From positions 858,501 to 922,500 of the forward strand of contig NZ_CP026530.1 of NCBI RefSeq assembly GCF_004006315.1: 64,000 nucleotides of DNA, read 5' to 3'. Each line of letters begins with the position of its first letter. Positions within the stretch are counted from its first letter, which is position 1. The notes below the pieces were generated by a model that saw only the letters and a program-made list of their open reading frames with translations, searched no databases and was not told the DNA's origin. The position numbers and the translations under genes are program-made. This DNA comes from Nautilia sp. PV-1 (GTDB lineage: Bacteria > Campylobacterota > Campylobacteria > Campylobacterales > Nautiliaceae). Positions 19,894 through 28,137 of the stretch are shown piece after piece.

Positions 19894-20988
19894 ATGAAAG
19901 TTGGTATTGTCGGACTTCCGAATGTTGGAAAATCTACTACTTTTAACGCACTTACAAAAACACAAAACGCAGAAGCTCAAAACTATCCGTTTTGTACTAT
20001 TGAGCCGAATAAGGCAATCGTACCAGTTCCGGATGAGAGAATTGAAGAGCTGGCTAAAATAGTAAACCCTGATAAAATTCAGTACTCTACAATTGAATTT
20101 GTTGATATTGCAGGGCTTGTAAAGGGTGCGAGCAAAGGTGAAGGGCTTGGTAACCAGTTTTTGGCCAATATCAGGGAAACGGATATTATTTTACACATGG
20201 TGAGATGTTTTGAAGACGATAATGTTATACATGTAGAAAACAGCGTAGATCCGATAAGAGACGTTGAGATTATAGAGCAGGAACTTTTATATGCAGATAT
20301 GCAGACACTTGAAAAAAGAATAGCAAAACTTCAAAAACAGGCAAAAGGCAGCAAAGACGCCAAAGCTCAGCTTGAACTTGCAAATGAACTGATGGAGTGG
20401 ATCAGTGAAGGAAACCCTGTAAAGACATTCCCTAAAAAAGACGAAGAAGCGTTTAAAGTAATAGAAAGAGAACTTAGCTTCCTTACAAACAAAGAGATTT
20501 TTTACGGTGCGAATGTAGATGAAGAAGGTTTGGCGGAAGATAACGAATACGTAAAAGCACTAAAAGAATACGCGGCTAAACACGGAAGGGAAGTTATCAA
20601 ACTATGTGCAAAACTTGAAGAAGAAATGGTTGATATGAGTGACGAAGAAAGACATGAATTTTTAGAGAGTCTGGGAGCTAAAGAAAGCGGGCTTGATCAG
20701 ATTATCAGAAAAGCATATGAAAAACTTGATCTTATCAGTTATTTTACTGCCGGAAAAATCGAAGTCAGAAGCTGGACTATTAAAAGAGGAACAAAAGCTC
20801 CTCAGGCCGCAGGTGTAATTCATACGGACTTTGAAAAAGGTTTCATTAGAGCGGAAGTTATAAGCTATGAAGACTTTATAAAATACGGCGGAGAGCAGGG
20901 TGCAAAAGAAGCGGGTGCCATGAGACTTGAAGGTAAGGATTACGTGGTTCAGGACGGGGATGTAATGCATTTCAGGTTTAACGTATGA
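19894..20988 (+). CDS. ychF: redox-responsive ATPase/GTPase YchF (OLA1 family)
   Basis: 364 aa, Obg-family P-loop protein that prefers ATP and binds ribosomes. G1 is GLPNVGKSTTFNAL (residues 6-19), G3 is DIAGLVKGASKGEGLGNQFL, and there is an inserted coiled-coil around ETLEKRIAKLQKQAKGSK. The C-terminal TGS domain begins near LISYFTAGKIEVRSWTI and ends VQDGDVMHFRFNV. The stop overlaps the next gene by 4 nt, linking it with an S1-type RNA-binding protein. Confidence 0.95.
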   Translation: MKVGIVGLPNVGKSTTFNALTKTQNAEAQNYPFCTIEPNKAIVPVPDERIEELAKIVNPDKIQYSTIEFVDIAGLVKGASKGEGLGNQFLANIRETDIILHMVRCFEDDNVIHVENSVDPIRDVEIIEQELLYADMQTLEKRIAKLQKQAKGSKDAKAQLELANELMEWISEGNPVKTFPKKDEEAFKVIERELSFLTNKEIFYGANVDEEGLAEDNEYVKALKEYAAKHGREVIKLCAKLEEEMVDMSDEERHEFLESLGAKESGLDQIIRKAYEKLDLISYFTAGKIEVRSWTIKRGTKAPQAAGVIHTDFEKGFIRAEVISYEDFIKYGGEQGAKEAGAMRLEGKDYVVQDGDVMHFRFNV

Positions 20989-21815
20989 TTGAAGAATATT
21001 TGAAATTAGGCTCACTAAACAATCTCAAAATCTCCAAAAAAACTCCTCAGGGGCTTTACCTTGAAGCCCTTGACGGTGACACTGTTTTACTCCCTAACAG
21101 ATACGTAACCGATGATATGAATATAGGCGATGAAATAGAAGTGTTTATCTATAACGATTCGGAAGACAGATACGTGGCAACCACCGACAAACCGAAATAC
21201 GAATACGGGGAATTCGGAGTATTCAGGGTTGTGGACGTAGCAAAATTCGGTGTATTTGTTGACTGGGGGATGCCAAAAGATCTTTTCATGCCGCTTGGAA
21301 ATATGAAAAAAGAGTTGCAAAAAGGCGACAGCGTAATAGGCAAAATCGTATATGATGAAAAAACTGACAGATTAATGCTTGATTCTAAACTTTCAAGGCA
21401 CATTAAAAAAGCGAAAAACTATGATGTTAACGATGAAGTAAAAATAATAGTAATCGCAAAAACTCCTCTCGGATACAAATGCATAGTGGATGATATGTAC
21501 GAGGGAATGCTTTTTGATAATGAAATATTCGAAGATGTAAGAGTAGGGCAAAAGAAAAAAGCGTTTGTTAAAAACGTAAGAGAGGACGGAAAACTTGATC
21601 TTTCACTTCAAAAAATCGGCTCAAGAGATGATGTTAAAGATAAAGTTTATAAAGTTCTAAAAGAATGGGGCGAAATGAAAATAACCACCAAATCAGATCC
21701 AGAAGAGATTAAAAAGTACTTCAAAGTCAGCAAAAAAGCCTTCAAATCGGCTGTTAACGAGCTGATTAAAGAAGATAAAATCATTCAGGAAAATGGTACA
21801 ATAAGAATAAAATAA
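20985..21815 (+). CDS. CvfB-like S1 RNA-binding protein
   Basis: 276 aa. The N-terminal half contains two or three S1-like OB folds (GLYLEALDGDTVLLPNRYV; GEFGVFRVVDVAKFGVFVDWGMPKDLFMP; VRVGQKKKAFVKNVREDGKLDLSL), and the last ~60 residues form a winged helix (KYFKVSKKAFKSAVNELIKEDKI). This S1-S1-wHTH layout is that of CvfB/YitL, a regulator of virulence and RNA processing in Gram-positives; the role here is unknown. It overlaps ychF by 4 nt. Confidence 0.8.
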   Translation: MIEEYLKLGSLNNLKISKKTPQGLYLEALDGDTVLLPNRYVTDDMNIGDEIEVFIYNDSEDRYVATTDKPKYEYGEFGVFRVVDVAKFGVFVDWGMPKDLFMPLGNMKKELQKGDSVIGKIVYDEKTDRLMLDSKLSRHIKKAKNYDVNDEVKIIVIAKTPLGYKCIVDDMYEGMLFDNEIFEDVRVGQKKKAFVKNVREDGKLDLSLQKIGSRDDVKDKVYKVLKEWGEMKITTKSDPEEIKKYFKVSKKAFKSAVNELIKEDKIIQENGTIRIK

Positions 21816-21821
21816 ATATGC

Positions 21822-21827
21822 TATAAT
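21822..21827 (+). promoter_or_regulatory. -10 box of the mntA-hepT module
   Basis: TATAAT 18 nt before the ATG of the nucleotidyltransferase gene, with AAAAAAGG between. It gives the module its own promoter just after the preceding gene ends. Confidence 0.5.
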
Positions 21828-21845
21828 TTATAAAAAAGGCATTTT

Positions 21846-22130
21846 ATGACAAAAAGAGAAATATTAAATTTTTTAACACAAAATAAAGAACTTTTAAAAA
21901 ATCGTTTCGGTGTTAAAAAAATAGCTCTTTTTGGCTCATATGCAAGAGACGAAGCAAATGAAAAAAGTGATATTGATTTAATTGTTGAAATGCCGAGTTC
22001 TTTTCAAAAGTATTTTGAACTTAAATATTTTTTAGAAGAACATCTTGGAAAAAAAGTTGATTTAGGACTGTCTCATAAAGTAAGAGCATACATTAAAAAC
22101 AAAATCCAAAAAGATTTAATATATGTTTAG
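21846..22130 (+). CDS. MNT-domain nucleotidyltransferase antitoxin (MntA-like)
   Basis: 94 aa, minimal nucleotidyltransferase. The catalytic motif is complete: GSYARDEAN at residues 30-38 and the D42-x-D44 pair (SDIDLIVE). In characterised HepT/MntA systems this protein adds AMP to a tyrosine of the HEPN toxin and so neutralises it. It overlaps the toxin gene by 8 nt, with the antitoxin first. Antitoxin function is inferred from family and pairing. Confidence 0.85.
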   Translation: MTKREILNFLTQNKELLKNRFGVKKIALFGSYARDEANEKSDIDLIVEMPSSFQKYFELKYFLEEHLGKKVDLGLSHKVRAYIKNKIQKDLIYV

Positions 22131-22551
22131 AGATGCTGAATTTTATATTGTAGATATTTTTATTGCAATCGATAAAATAAAAAGATATACAAAAGATTTC
22201 AGCAATGCACAAGAATTATTACATGATGAAAAAACATGGGATGCAGTAATCAGAGAGCTTGAAATTATAGGTGAAGCTACAAATAAATTAATTAAACTTG
22301 ACTTTCTAAAAAAAGATTTTAAAATAATTGTAGATTTTAGAAATATTATAGTTCATGAATATTTTGGAATAGATGAGAAGATTGTTTGGGAAGTGGTAAG
22401 TGGCTATCTTATTGATTTTTATAATGAATTGTTAGATATATCAAAAAATAATGATTTAAATCTTGCCATACAAAAAGCAATTGAAGAAAATAAACATAAT
22501 AAAAAAGTAATAAGCTTTTTAAAAGAGTTGCAAAATGTTCTGTCCGCTTGA
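22123..22551 (+). CDS. HepT-like HEPN toxin (DUF86)
   Basis: 142 aa, mostly helical. The HEPN RNase motif R-x4-H-x-Y is intact: R73, H78, Y80 within RNIIVHEYFG. In the studied systems Tyr is the AMPylated residue. The core (residues ~1-112) matches the usual DUF86 length; the C-terminal ~30 residues (NDLNLAIQKAIEENKHNKKVI) are an extra helical tail. The last 17 nt overlap the molybdopterin oxidoreductase gene, an unusual coupling for a toxin-antitoxin locus. Confidence 0.85.
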   Translation: MFRDAEFYIVDIFIAIDKIKRYTKDFSNAQELLHDEKTWDAVIRELEIIGEATNKLIKLDFLKKDFKIIVDFRNIIVHEYFGIDEKIVWEVVSGYLIDFYNELLDISKNNDLNLAIQKAIEENKHNKKVISFLKELQNVLSA

Positions 22552-24232
22552 CTGTTGGGACTCTTGTGAATTGAGAATTGAGAATGGAGAAAGGAGAATT
22601 AAAAAAGGTTCTCCTGAAAAATCGTCAGATTTTTTGGGGCGTATTGTAGGTGAAGGTATTACTCCGTATCTTTGCTGGAAACTGAATAATTACTTCAGAT
22701 TCCCTTCCGTAAGCACTCCTAAATACAATAGTGAAAATATTATGTTAAATGAAGCTCTGGATAAATTAACTGAAATATTAAAAAACACCGACCCTAAAAA
22801 AGTGCTTTTTGTAAAAGGGTCCGGTAACATGGGGATTATGCAAAACATAACAAAGCTTTTTTTTGAGAATTACGGAGCAACGTTTGCCGTAGGTTCTACA
22901 TGCGACGGACTCGGAGAAGAGGGGATTATTAAAGGCAGAGGCAAATCACTCATACTCCCGACATGGATAATTAAAAACGCCAAAAATATCATCATCTGGG
23001 GCAGAAATCCGTATGTTACAAACATTCACTTAATTCCTATGATAAAAGACAAGTATATCGTGAGCATTGATGCTATTGAAACAAAAACGGCTAAAAATTC
23101 TGATCTTTTCATACAGGTAAAACCGAATACCGATTTTTACTTGGCGATACTGCTGGCTCAAATGGTGATAGAAAGTGAGCAATATGATGTTAGTGATAAT
23201 TTTGATGAGTATAAAAAAATAGTCTTTTCATATGACAGAAAAGTTCTAATGAAAAAATGTGGAATAAATAACGAAGAATTAATGAAACTTTTTGAAGTTA
23301 TAAAGCAGGGTGCTGCAGTATTGACAGGACTTGGCATTGCTAAATGTAAAGAATGCTGGAAAACCACATGGGCTATTGACAGCCTCTTTTACATGCTTGG
23401 ATATTTCGGAAAAAAAGACAGGGGAGTTGCGTTTCTTGGAAGCAGCGGATACGGAATAAACAACCCATTCGCTATAAATCATAAAAAACAAGTGCCGCTG
23501 TGGGATGTTAACCTTGATGATTATGATGTTGTTTTTGTACAGGCAGGCAATCCTCTTGTAAGTTTTCCAAACAGGCATGAATGGCAAAAACTTAAAAACA
23601 AAACAACGGTCGTTTTTGGTAAATATATGGATGAAACCGCTCAAATTGCCACGCTTTTTATCCCGACAAAAGATTTTTTTGAGAAAAAGGACGTTAGGGG
23701 GAGTTATTTTCACGAATTTGTTATCACTCAAAAATCAAATCGATTTTTGAGTGGCGGGAAGAAAATTTCAGAATATGAACTTACTGAATATTTAATGGAT
23801 AAATTCGGGTTCAAGGGCTTGAAAAGTGAAGATGATTATATCGATGAAATATTAAATGCAGATTTGGAAAAAACAGGGGATGAAATATACCGCAAAAGGG
23901 TATTTGACAAACCTCCATACAGTGAAGGCTTTTTTACGAATAACGGTAAATTTAAATTTTTAAATGAAGATTTTGAATACAATGAAAAACCTTTTGAAAT
24001 CGTAACCGCAAAGCACGATAAAGCGCTTAATTCCCAGTTTCAAAGAGACGACAATATTTATATAAATCTTAACAGTAATAATATTATGTTATGTTTTGTG
24101 AGGAAAAATTTTGATGAAAAAGTGGTAAAATATGATAAAAACTTGCCTCTAAACATTATCTACACAAAGGGCGGAACTACAATAAATAAAATTTTAAAAG
24201 CCAAAGGAGAGAATGCATTTTATGAAATTTAG
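22535..24232 (+). CDS. molybdopterin oxidoreductase (BisC/DMSO reductase superfamily)
   Basis: 565 aa. The N-terminus carries a 4Fe-4S site of C-x3-C-x3-C type (Cys3, Cys7, Cys11) with Cys47 as likely fourth ligand, followed by the molybdopterin core (VKGSGNMGIMQN; GSTCDGLGEEGI; NIIIWGRNPYVTNIH; VQAGNPLVSFPN) and a short dinucleotide-binding domain ending in GENAFYEI. The substrate cannot be told. There is no Tat signal, so it is predicted cytoplasmic. No electron-transfer or membrane subunit is adjacent. The start lies inside hepT. A 7-nt tandem repeat occupies codons ~12-23, between the third and fourth cysteines. Confidence 0.85.
   Translation: MFCPLDCWDSCELRIENGERRIKKGSPEKSSDFLGRIVGEGITPYLCWKLNNYFRFPSVSTPKYNSENIMLNEALDKLTEILKNTDPKKVLFVKGSGNMGIMQNITKLFFENYGATFAVGSTCDGLGEEGIIKGRGKSLILPTWIIKNAKNIIIWGRNPYVTNIHLIPMIKDKYIVSIDAIETKTAKNSDLFIQVKPNTDFYLAILLAQMVIESEQYDVSDNFDEYKKIVFSYDRKVLMKKCGINNEELMKLFEVIKQGAAVLTGLGIAKCKECWKTTWAIDSLFYMLGYFGKKDRGVAFLGSSGYGINNPFAINHKKQVPLWDVNLDDYDVVFVQAGNPLVSFPNRHEWQKLKNKTTVVFGKYMDETAQIATLFIPTKDFFEKKDVRGSYFHEFVITQKSNRFLSGGKKISEYELTEYLMDKFGFKGLKSEDDYIDEILNADLEKTGDEIYRKRVFDKPPYSEGFFTNNGKFKFLNEDFEYNEKPFEIVTAKHDKALNSQFQRDDNIYINLNSNNIMLCFVRKNFDEKVVKYDKNLPLNIIYTKGGTTINKILKAKGENAFYEI
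22568..22602 (+). repeat. 7-nt tandem repeat inside the oxidoreductase gene
   Basis: Five consecutive heptamers GAATTGA, GAATTGA, GAATGGA, GAAAGGA, GAATTAA within the coding sequence, close to the start codon. Only the first two are identical. The unit is not a multiple of three, so gain or loss of one copy would shift the frame. Confidence 0.85.
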
Positions 24233-24284
24233 AAAAATTCAAATATTTTTTTATATAATTTTAATAATTTTAATTAGTGTCTGA
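24222..24284 (+). other. 20-codon hydrophobic ORF after the oxidoreductase gene
   Basis: Starting 11 nt before the oxidoreductase stop, a short frame reads MKFRKIQIFFYIILIILISV and stops. AGGAGAG lies 8 nt upstream of its ATG. It looks like the signal-anchor start of a second gene of the unit that is cut off where the very AT-rich segment begins. It could equally be a chance reading frame in AT-rich DNA. Confidence 0.3.
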
Positions 24285-24348
24285 GAAAATAAAGTTACTT
24301 TAAATTCTTTTGATTGGAATTAATAAAAATTTTTATAAAAGGGTAAAA

Positions 24349-24957
24349 ATGGCGGAAAATAAAAAAAGTAAAGAAAACTCAAATGTAAAAAATGATAATA
24401 GTAAGCATGATTCAATTGATGAAGAAAATTCACATAAGAATGAAAATTATAGAGATAGAATTCCTGAAAATATTGAGGAGTTATATATAAAATATACAAA
24501 TATGTTATTAAATAAGTTATTAGATAATAAACCACAAGAAGATAATAATACTGAGACTATTTCAGTAAATAAAGACGAAAACTTTTTTTCTAAGATTTCT
24601 AAAAATTGTTGTTGTATAGCTATTATAATTATTTTAATTCTGATTTGTATTTTAATAAATACAAATCATTCTTCTTGTAATTTAAAAAAAGAGCAAAAAT
24701 TAAGTAATTATAGTAATAATATTGAGCAAAAAATAAATTCTTCTATAACTAATATAAACAATGAAATAAAAAAAATAAGTATGGAAATTAAGGAGATAAA
24801 GAAACTTAGACAAATTGAAATTAAAAATTTAAGATATAATGTGAAAAATATAGAAAAGAAAATTAATAAATTGAATAGAGCTATTAGTGTAATTAATAAA
24901 GAGAGTAAACAAGGAAATACTTGTAATATAAACTTTCAATGTAATGCGGAAAAATAG
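24349..24957 (+). CDS. single-pass membrane protein with coiled coil, unknown
   Basis: 202 aa from the ATG at 24349, which follows an AAAAGGG site; a TTG-initiated extension to 24310 is less likely. Residues ~1-75 are polar and Asn/Lys/Glu rich; ~84-101 form a membrane helix (IAIIIILILICILINT) flanked by Cys-Cys-Cys; ~110-190 are a predicted coiled coil with repeated EIKKISMEIKEIKK-type heptads. No family recognised. Base composition is far more AT-rich than core genes. It ends 2 nt before the next gene, so the two form a pair. Confidence 0.6.
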   Translation: MAENKKSKENSNVKNDNSKHDSIDEENSHKNENYRDRIPENIEELYIKYTNMLLNKLLDNKPQEDNNTETISVNKDENFFSKISKNCCCIAIIIILILICILINTNHSSCNLKKEQKLSNYSNNIEQKINSSITNINNEIKKISMEIKEIKKLRQIEIKNLRYNVKNIEKKINKLNRAISVINKESKQGNTCNINFQCNAEK

Positions 24958-24959
24958 GT

Positions 24960-26651
24960 ATGAATTTTAGTAATTATAAACAACAAAAAAATATTATAAA
25001 GCAAGAAGAAAAACATATTCAAAATTTTGTTGAACATTGTAGCACTTACTTAGAAGATGTAGTTTTCGATAATGAAACTTTTGAAGATGAAATTAATTGG
25101 AAGTTAATTTTAAATGATAAGGACAAAATAGTCAAATTTGATAAATGTGTATTTGAAAAAAATGTTAGATTTGATGATATAAAATGTAAAAAGCTAATTT
25201 TTAAAGATTGTACATTTAAAGATGGTGGAGGAATAAAAAATAGAGAAGGAGAAAATTCTTTAGATATTGAATTACTTGATTTAGGTTTTTATGAATTGGA
25301 TGGAGATTTTATTGTTGATATTGGAATGTATGCAAGAGATGATGGGACATTACAAACAACAATAGGAAGAATAAAGGAATTAAAATTTAACAATCCTCAA
25401 AAAGGTAATGGCAGAGTTTTTTTTGTTGGTCTTAATGAAAAACTTGAAAAAGGAGTCTTTGTAAATAGAGTGCTTGATAATGTTGTTTTTCAAAATTGTG
25501 ATTTAAGAAATTGTTATTTTTTGAATGCTAAAGTTGATAAAACTGAGTTTAGGAATGTAACATTTAATAGTTTTGAAGACACATATTATATGTTTGTTAG
25601 AGAAGATGGTAAAGATGGAGTAATAACGGCGTTTTTTTTATTTATATTTATAATTCTAGGTAATATTTTATTTTATAAGTATAATTTCCCTGATAAAGAA
25701 AATTTATTAGATGTGTTTTTTGTTTTTTTGATGAGTTTTATATTTATTATGAGCTTTATAATTATTTTGATGCCTTTAGATAGCGTATATATATTTTTTT
25801 TATCATGTGGAAGAAAATTGACGTTTTTGCTTGATAAAGTATTTACTTTTTTTAATAGCAAAAGGACTATTAAAGAACTTTATTTAAATACTCATTTAGG
25901 TACAAAAGATGAGGAAAAAATTATTAAAATTTTAAAAAAACAAAATGGTAAACAAAATGTGATTAATTTAAGGTCTTTAAAAACTTTGTATGAAAATTTG
26001 GCAATAAACTTTATGAAGACTGATAAACAAATAGCAGGCGAATTTGTGTATTCATCAAAATTTTACAAATCTTTAGTAGATTATGGTCTATGGGATTTTT
26101 TAGAAGTATTTCCAAATAAATACCATCATTTTATCAATGGATTTGGACAGAGATGGTTTAGGGCATTTTTTCATATTTTATTTATTATATTTTTGTTCTC
26201 TTTTATATTCGTGTATTGTGTTAAACCAAATATTGATTATATATCTACGAAAAACACACCTTCTTTTTTGTTAGAAGGAGTGCAAACCACTGAAAACAAT
26301 GCTAATATAATTTTTAATTTTGATAGCTTTAAAATTATTACATGGAAAAATAATATGACTAAAAATATAAAAGCATCTTCATTTAATAATTCAAACATTT
26401 TATATGGTTATGATGGTATAAATAATTTTAATGCATTAAAAGAACAAAAGGTTTTTGCTTTAAAAGAAAATTTTTTGGTTGGTTTTTATAAGTCTTTGAG
26501 TAATTTATTTTATCCTTTCAATTCTTTTTCAAAAAATTGGTTTCAAAATTTATCTGAAAAGGCATATATATTAAGTTTTTTTGAAACTATACTTCTTTGG
26601 ATTTTTATGATTGGATTTTTAAAGGCTCTCTGGAATAGAATTAAGTTTTAA
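24960..26651 (+). CDS. pentapeptide-repeat-like membrane protein, possible ion-channel-like C-terminus
   Basis: 563 aa. The N-terminal ~210 residues contain A(D/N)LxF-like strands in blocks (VKFDKCVFEKNVRFDD, KLIFKDCTFKD, VVFQNCDLRNCYFLNAKVDKTEFRN) that suggest a short pentapeptide beta-helix. Two membrane helices follow (~220-275), then a cytosolic part with LYENLAINFMKTDKQIAGEF, a segment often linking pentapeptide repeats to membrane domains. A third helix (~400-425), an exported loop and a final pair of segments (FYKSLSNLFYPF, then ETILLWIFMIGFLKAL) resemble a pore-helix/TM2 arrangement, but without a TVGYG filter. The function is unknown. Confidence 0.55.
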   Translation: MNFSNYKQQKNIIKQEEKHIQNFVEHCSTYLEDVVFDNETFEDEINWKLILNDKDKIVKFDKCVFEKNVRFDDIKCKKLIFKDCTFKDGGGIKNREGENSLDIELLDLGFYELDGDFIVDIGMYARDDGTLQTTIGRIKELKFNNPQKGNGRVFFVGLNEKLEKGVFVNRVLDNVVFQNCDLRNCYFLNAKVDKTEFRNVTFNSFEDTYYMFVREDGKDGVITAFFLFIFIILGNILFYKYNFPDKENLLDVFFVFLMSFIFIMSFIIILMPLDSVYIFFLSCGRKLTFLLDKVFTFFNSKRTIKELYLNTHLGTKDEEKIIKILKKQNGKQNVINLRSLKTLYENLAINFMKTDKQIAGEFVYSSKFYKSLVDYGLWDFLEVFPNKYHHFINGFGQRWFRAFFHILFIIFLFSFIFVYCVKPNIDYISTKNTPSFLLEGVQTTENNANIIFNFDSFKIITWKNNMTKNIKASSFNNSNILYGYDGINNFNALKEQKVFALKENFLVGFYKSLSNLFYPFNSFSKNWFQNLSEKAYILSFFETILLWIFMIGFLKALWNRIKF

Positions 26652-26717
26652 TTTTGACTAAGGAGGGGCAATGGTGCCTATTAGTAAAAGATATATGCAG
26701 ATGAGAATATTTTTAAT

Positions 26718-27278
26718 ATGGATTTTGATAAATTTCCAATGGCAAATCATTATAACGAATATCCGTTTTTAATGTTTGAAAATATCGTAAACAAAGAAAA
26801 ATGTATAGAAATAATTGATTCATTAGAAAAAGAAACATACAAAGCTAAGTTGATAGGTTGAGGGGCTTAACGAAGAGATTAAAAAACAATAATATATAAA
26901 AATAATTTTTATGAAAATAAGAGATAAAGCAGAGAACGTTTTATGGAGTTAGTTTTTTAAAAGGGAGTGAAATACAAATACTTGAGTATAAAAACGGGGG
27001 ATTTTATAAGTGCCATAGTAATAACAGCAGTGAGATTTATAAAGACGGAAAGCTTGTAGGATTTAAAAAAGTGGCAAATAGGGCTTTAATGACACTTCTT
27101 TTTTTAAATGATGATTTTGAGAGCGGTAAGGTTAAGTTTTGTTATTTAAAATTAATGACGCAAAAGATGTTATAATAAAGCCAAAAGCTGGTATGATGAT
27201 TGTTTTTCCAAGTCATCCCCTTTTTTTCACATTAAAGGAAGAAGGATATCGGTTGTAAAGTGGCAGGAGGTTAAATGA
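26718..27278 (+). pseudogene. 2OG-Fe(II) oxygenase (prolyl-4-hydroxylase-like), frameshifted remnant
   Basis: Pieces of one protein occur in order in shifting frames: PFLMFENIVNKEKCIEIIDSL (frame of 26718, stop at 26859); EGLNEEIKK (frame of 26860, stop 26890); ILEYKNGGFYKCHSNNSS through RALMTLLFLNDDFESGKVKF (frame of 26984, stop 27173); DVIIKPKAGMMIVFPSHP (frame of 27166); and RRISVVKWQEVK ending at 27278. This follows the usual order of a P4H-type oxygenase: N-terminal helix, the Y-x-x-G-G-F-Y-x-x-H strand, LFLND, IKPKAG and the SVVKW end. The iron-binding H-x-D reads H-S-N. At least three frameshifts mean no intact product. A 33-codon frame from 26680 is probably more of the remnant. The region fills the only gene-free gap above 300 nt. 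Confidence 0.8.
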
Positions 27279-27670
27279 TTGGTAAAAATTCACCTTGTCC
27301 ATGCAGAAGCGGTAAGAAATATAAAGAGTGCTGCTTTAAATGGCACAAAATCGGAAGCGCTCCGAATGCTTTACTTCTGATGAAAAGCAGATATACGGCA
27401 TATGCTATCGGTAACGCTGATTATATAATTAAAACAACACATTCCGATTCACCTCACTTTGAAAAAGATCTTAATGAATGGAAAAGATCTGTTAAGGAAT
27501 TCGGCAACAGTGAATTTAAAAAGCTTGAAATTATTGAATTTATTGACGGAGAAAAAGAAGCTTATGTGGAGTTTAAGGCATATATTGACGATTATGTAAT
27601 GCATGAAAGAAGCAGGTTTGTTAAAGACGGGAAGTGGTTCTATATTGACGGCATTCAAAAAGATGTATAA
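27275..27670 (+). CDS. YchJ-like SEC-C motif protein
   Basis: 131 aa. An N-terminal SEC-C zinc motif has Cys8, Cys10, Cys19 and Cys20 (CPCRSGKKYKECC), as in the tail of SecA. The rest, with LLLMKSRYTAYAIGNADYIIKTTH and a C-terminal RFVKDGKWFYIDG, matches the YchJ/UPF0225 NTF2-like domain. Function of the family is not established. The ATG overlaps the stop of the degraded oxygenase by the 3 nt ATGA arrangement, with AGGAGG upstream, so it once followed that gene in an operon. Confidence 0.85.
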   Translation: MIGKNSPCPCRSGKKYKECCFKWHKIGSAPNALLLMKSRYTAYAIGNADYIIKTTHSDSPHFEKDLNEWKRSVKEFGNSEFKKLEIIEFIDGEKEAYVEFKAYIDDYVMHERSRFVKDGKWFYIDGIQKDV

Positions 27671-27690
27671 TATAAAAAAAAGGATATGCC

Positions 27691-28137
27691 ATGAAAATAA
27701 ACCGTTTTCCTAAAATGGCCGCACTTCAGAAATTCAGAGCCTTAAAGCTCGGATTTGACTTTCCGACAGCGGAAGCAATAGGGATTGCAGAAGCTACAAA
27801 ATACGCAATTTTTAAAAACCTCTCTCATAAAAAGCGTATTGCCAAAGAAAAAGAAGAGGTCATTAAACAGTTTCAGGGCAAAAAAGAGCTTGACGAAGAA
27901 ACTTTTACCGTATTTAAACTCCCGGCCGTTGACGGACTGCCTTATGTGGGAGGCAAAATTTATACTAGTGAAGACTATAACAGATATTTTATGAAATGGG
28001 GAGATGAAATTAAAACCCTGATAGAAAAATGGGCCGAAAACATTATCGAAAACTGTGATGAAAAAACTCTAAAAAGCGAAAACAGGTTTTTTAACGAATG
28101 CTGGAAACCTCATCGCGATGAACTACAGGAGGCATAA
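27691..28137 (+). CDS. hypothetical protein
   Basis: 148 aa, soluble, no family recognised. The N-terminal half is helical and basic (MAALQKFRALKLGFDFPTAEAIGIAEATKYAIFKN), followed by FTVFKLPAVDGLPYVGGKIYTSEDY and a C-terminal helical part with WGDEIKTLIEKWAENII. AAAAAAAGG lies before the ATG. It overlaps the next gene by one base and follows the SEC-C gene by 20 nt. Normal codon use and good context make it a real gene. Confidence 0.7.
   Translation: MKINRFPKMAALQKFRALKLGFDFPTAEAIGIAEATKYAIFKNLSHKKRIAKEKEEVIKQFQGKKELDEETFTVFKLPAVDGLPYVGGKIYTSEDYNRYFMKWGDEIKTLIEKWAENIIENCDEKTLKSENRFFNECWKPHRDELQEA

Noticed and set aside
24349-27278. Insertion sequence or prophage
   Set aside because: No transposase, integrase, terminal inverted repeats or flanking target duplication could be seen, so only transfer of unknown mechanism can be suggested.
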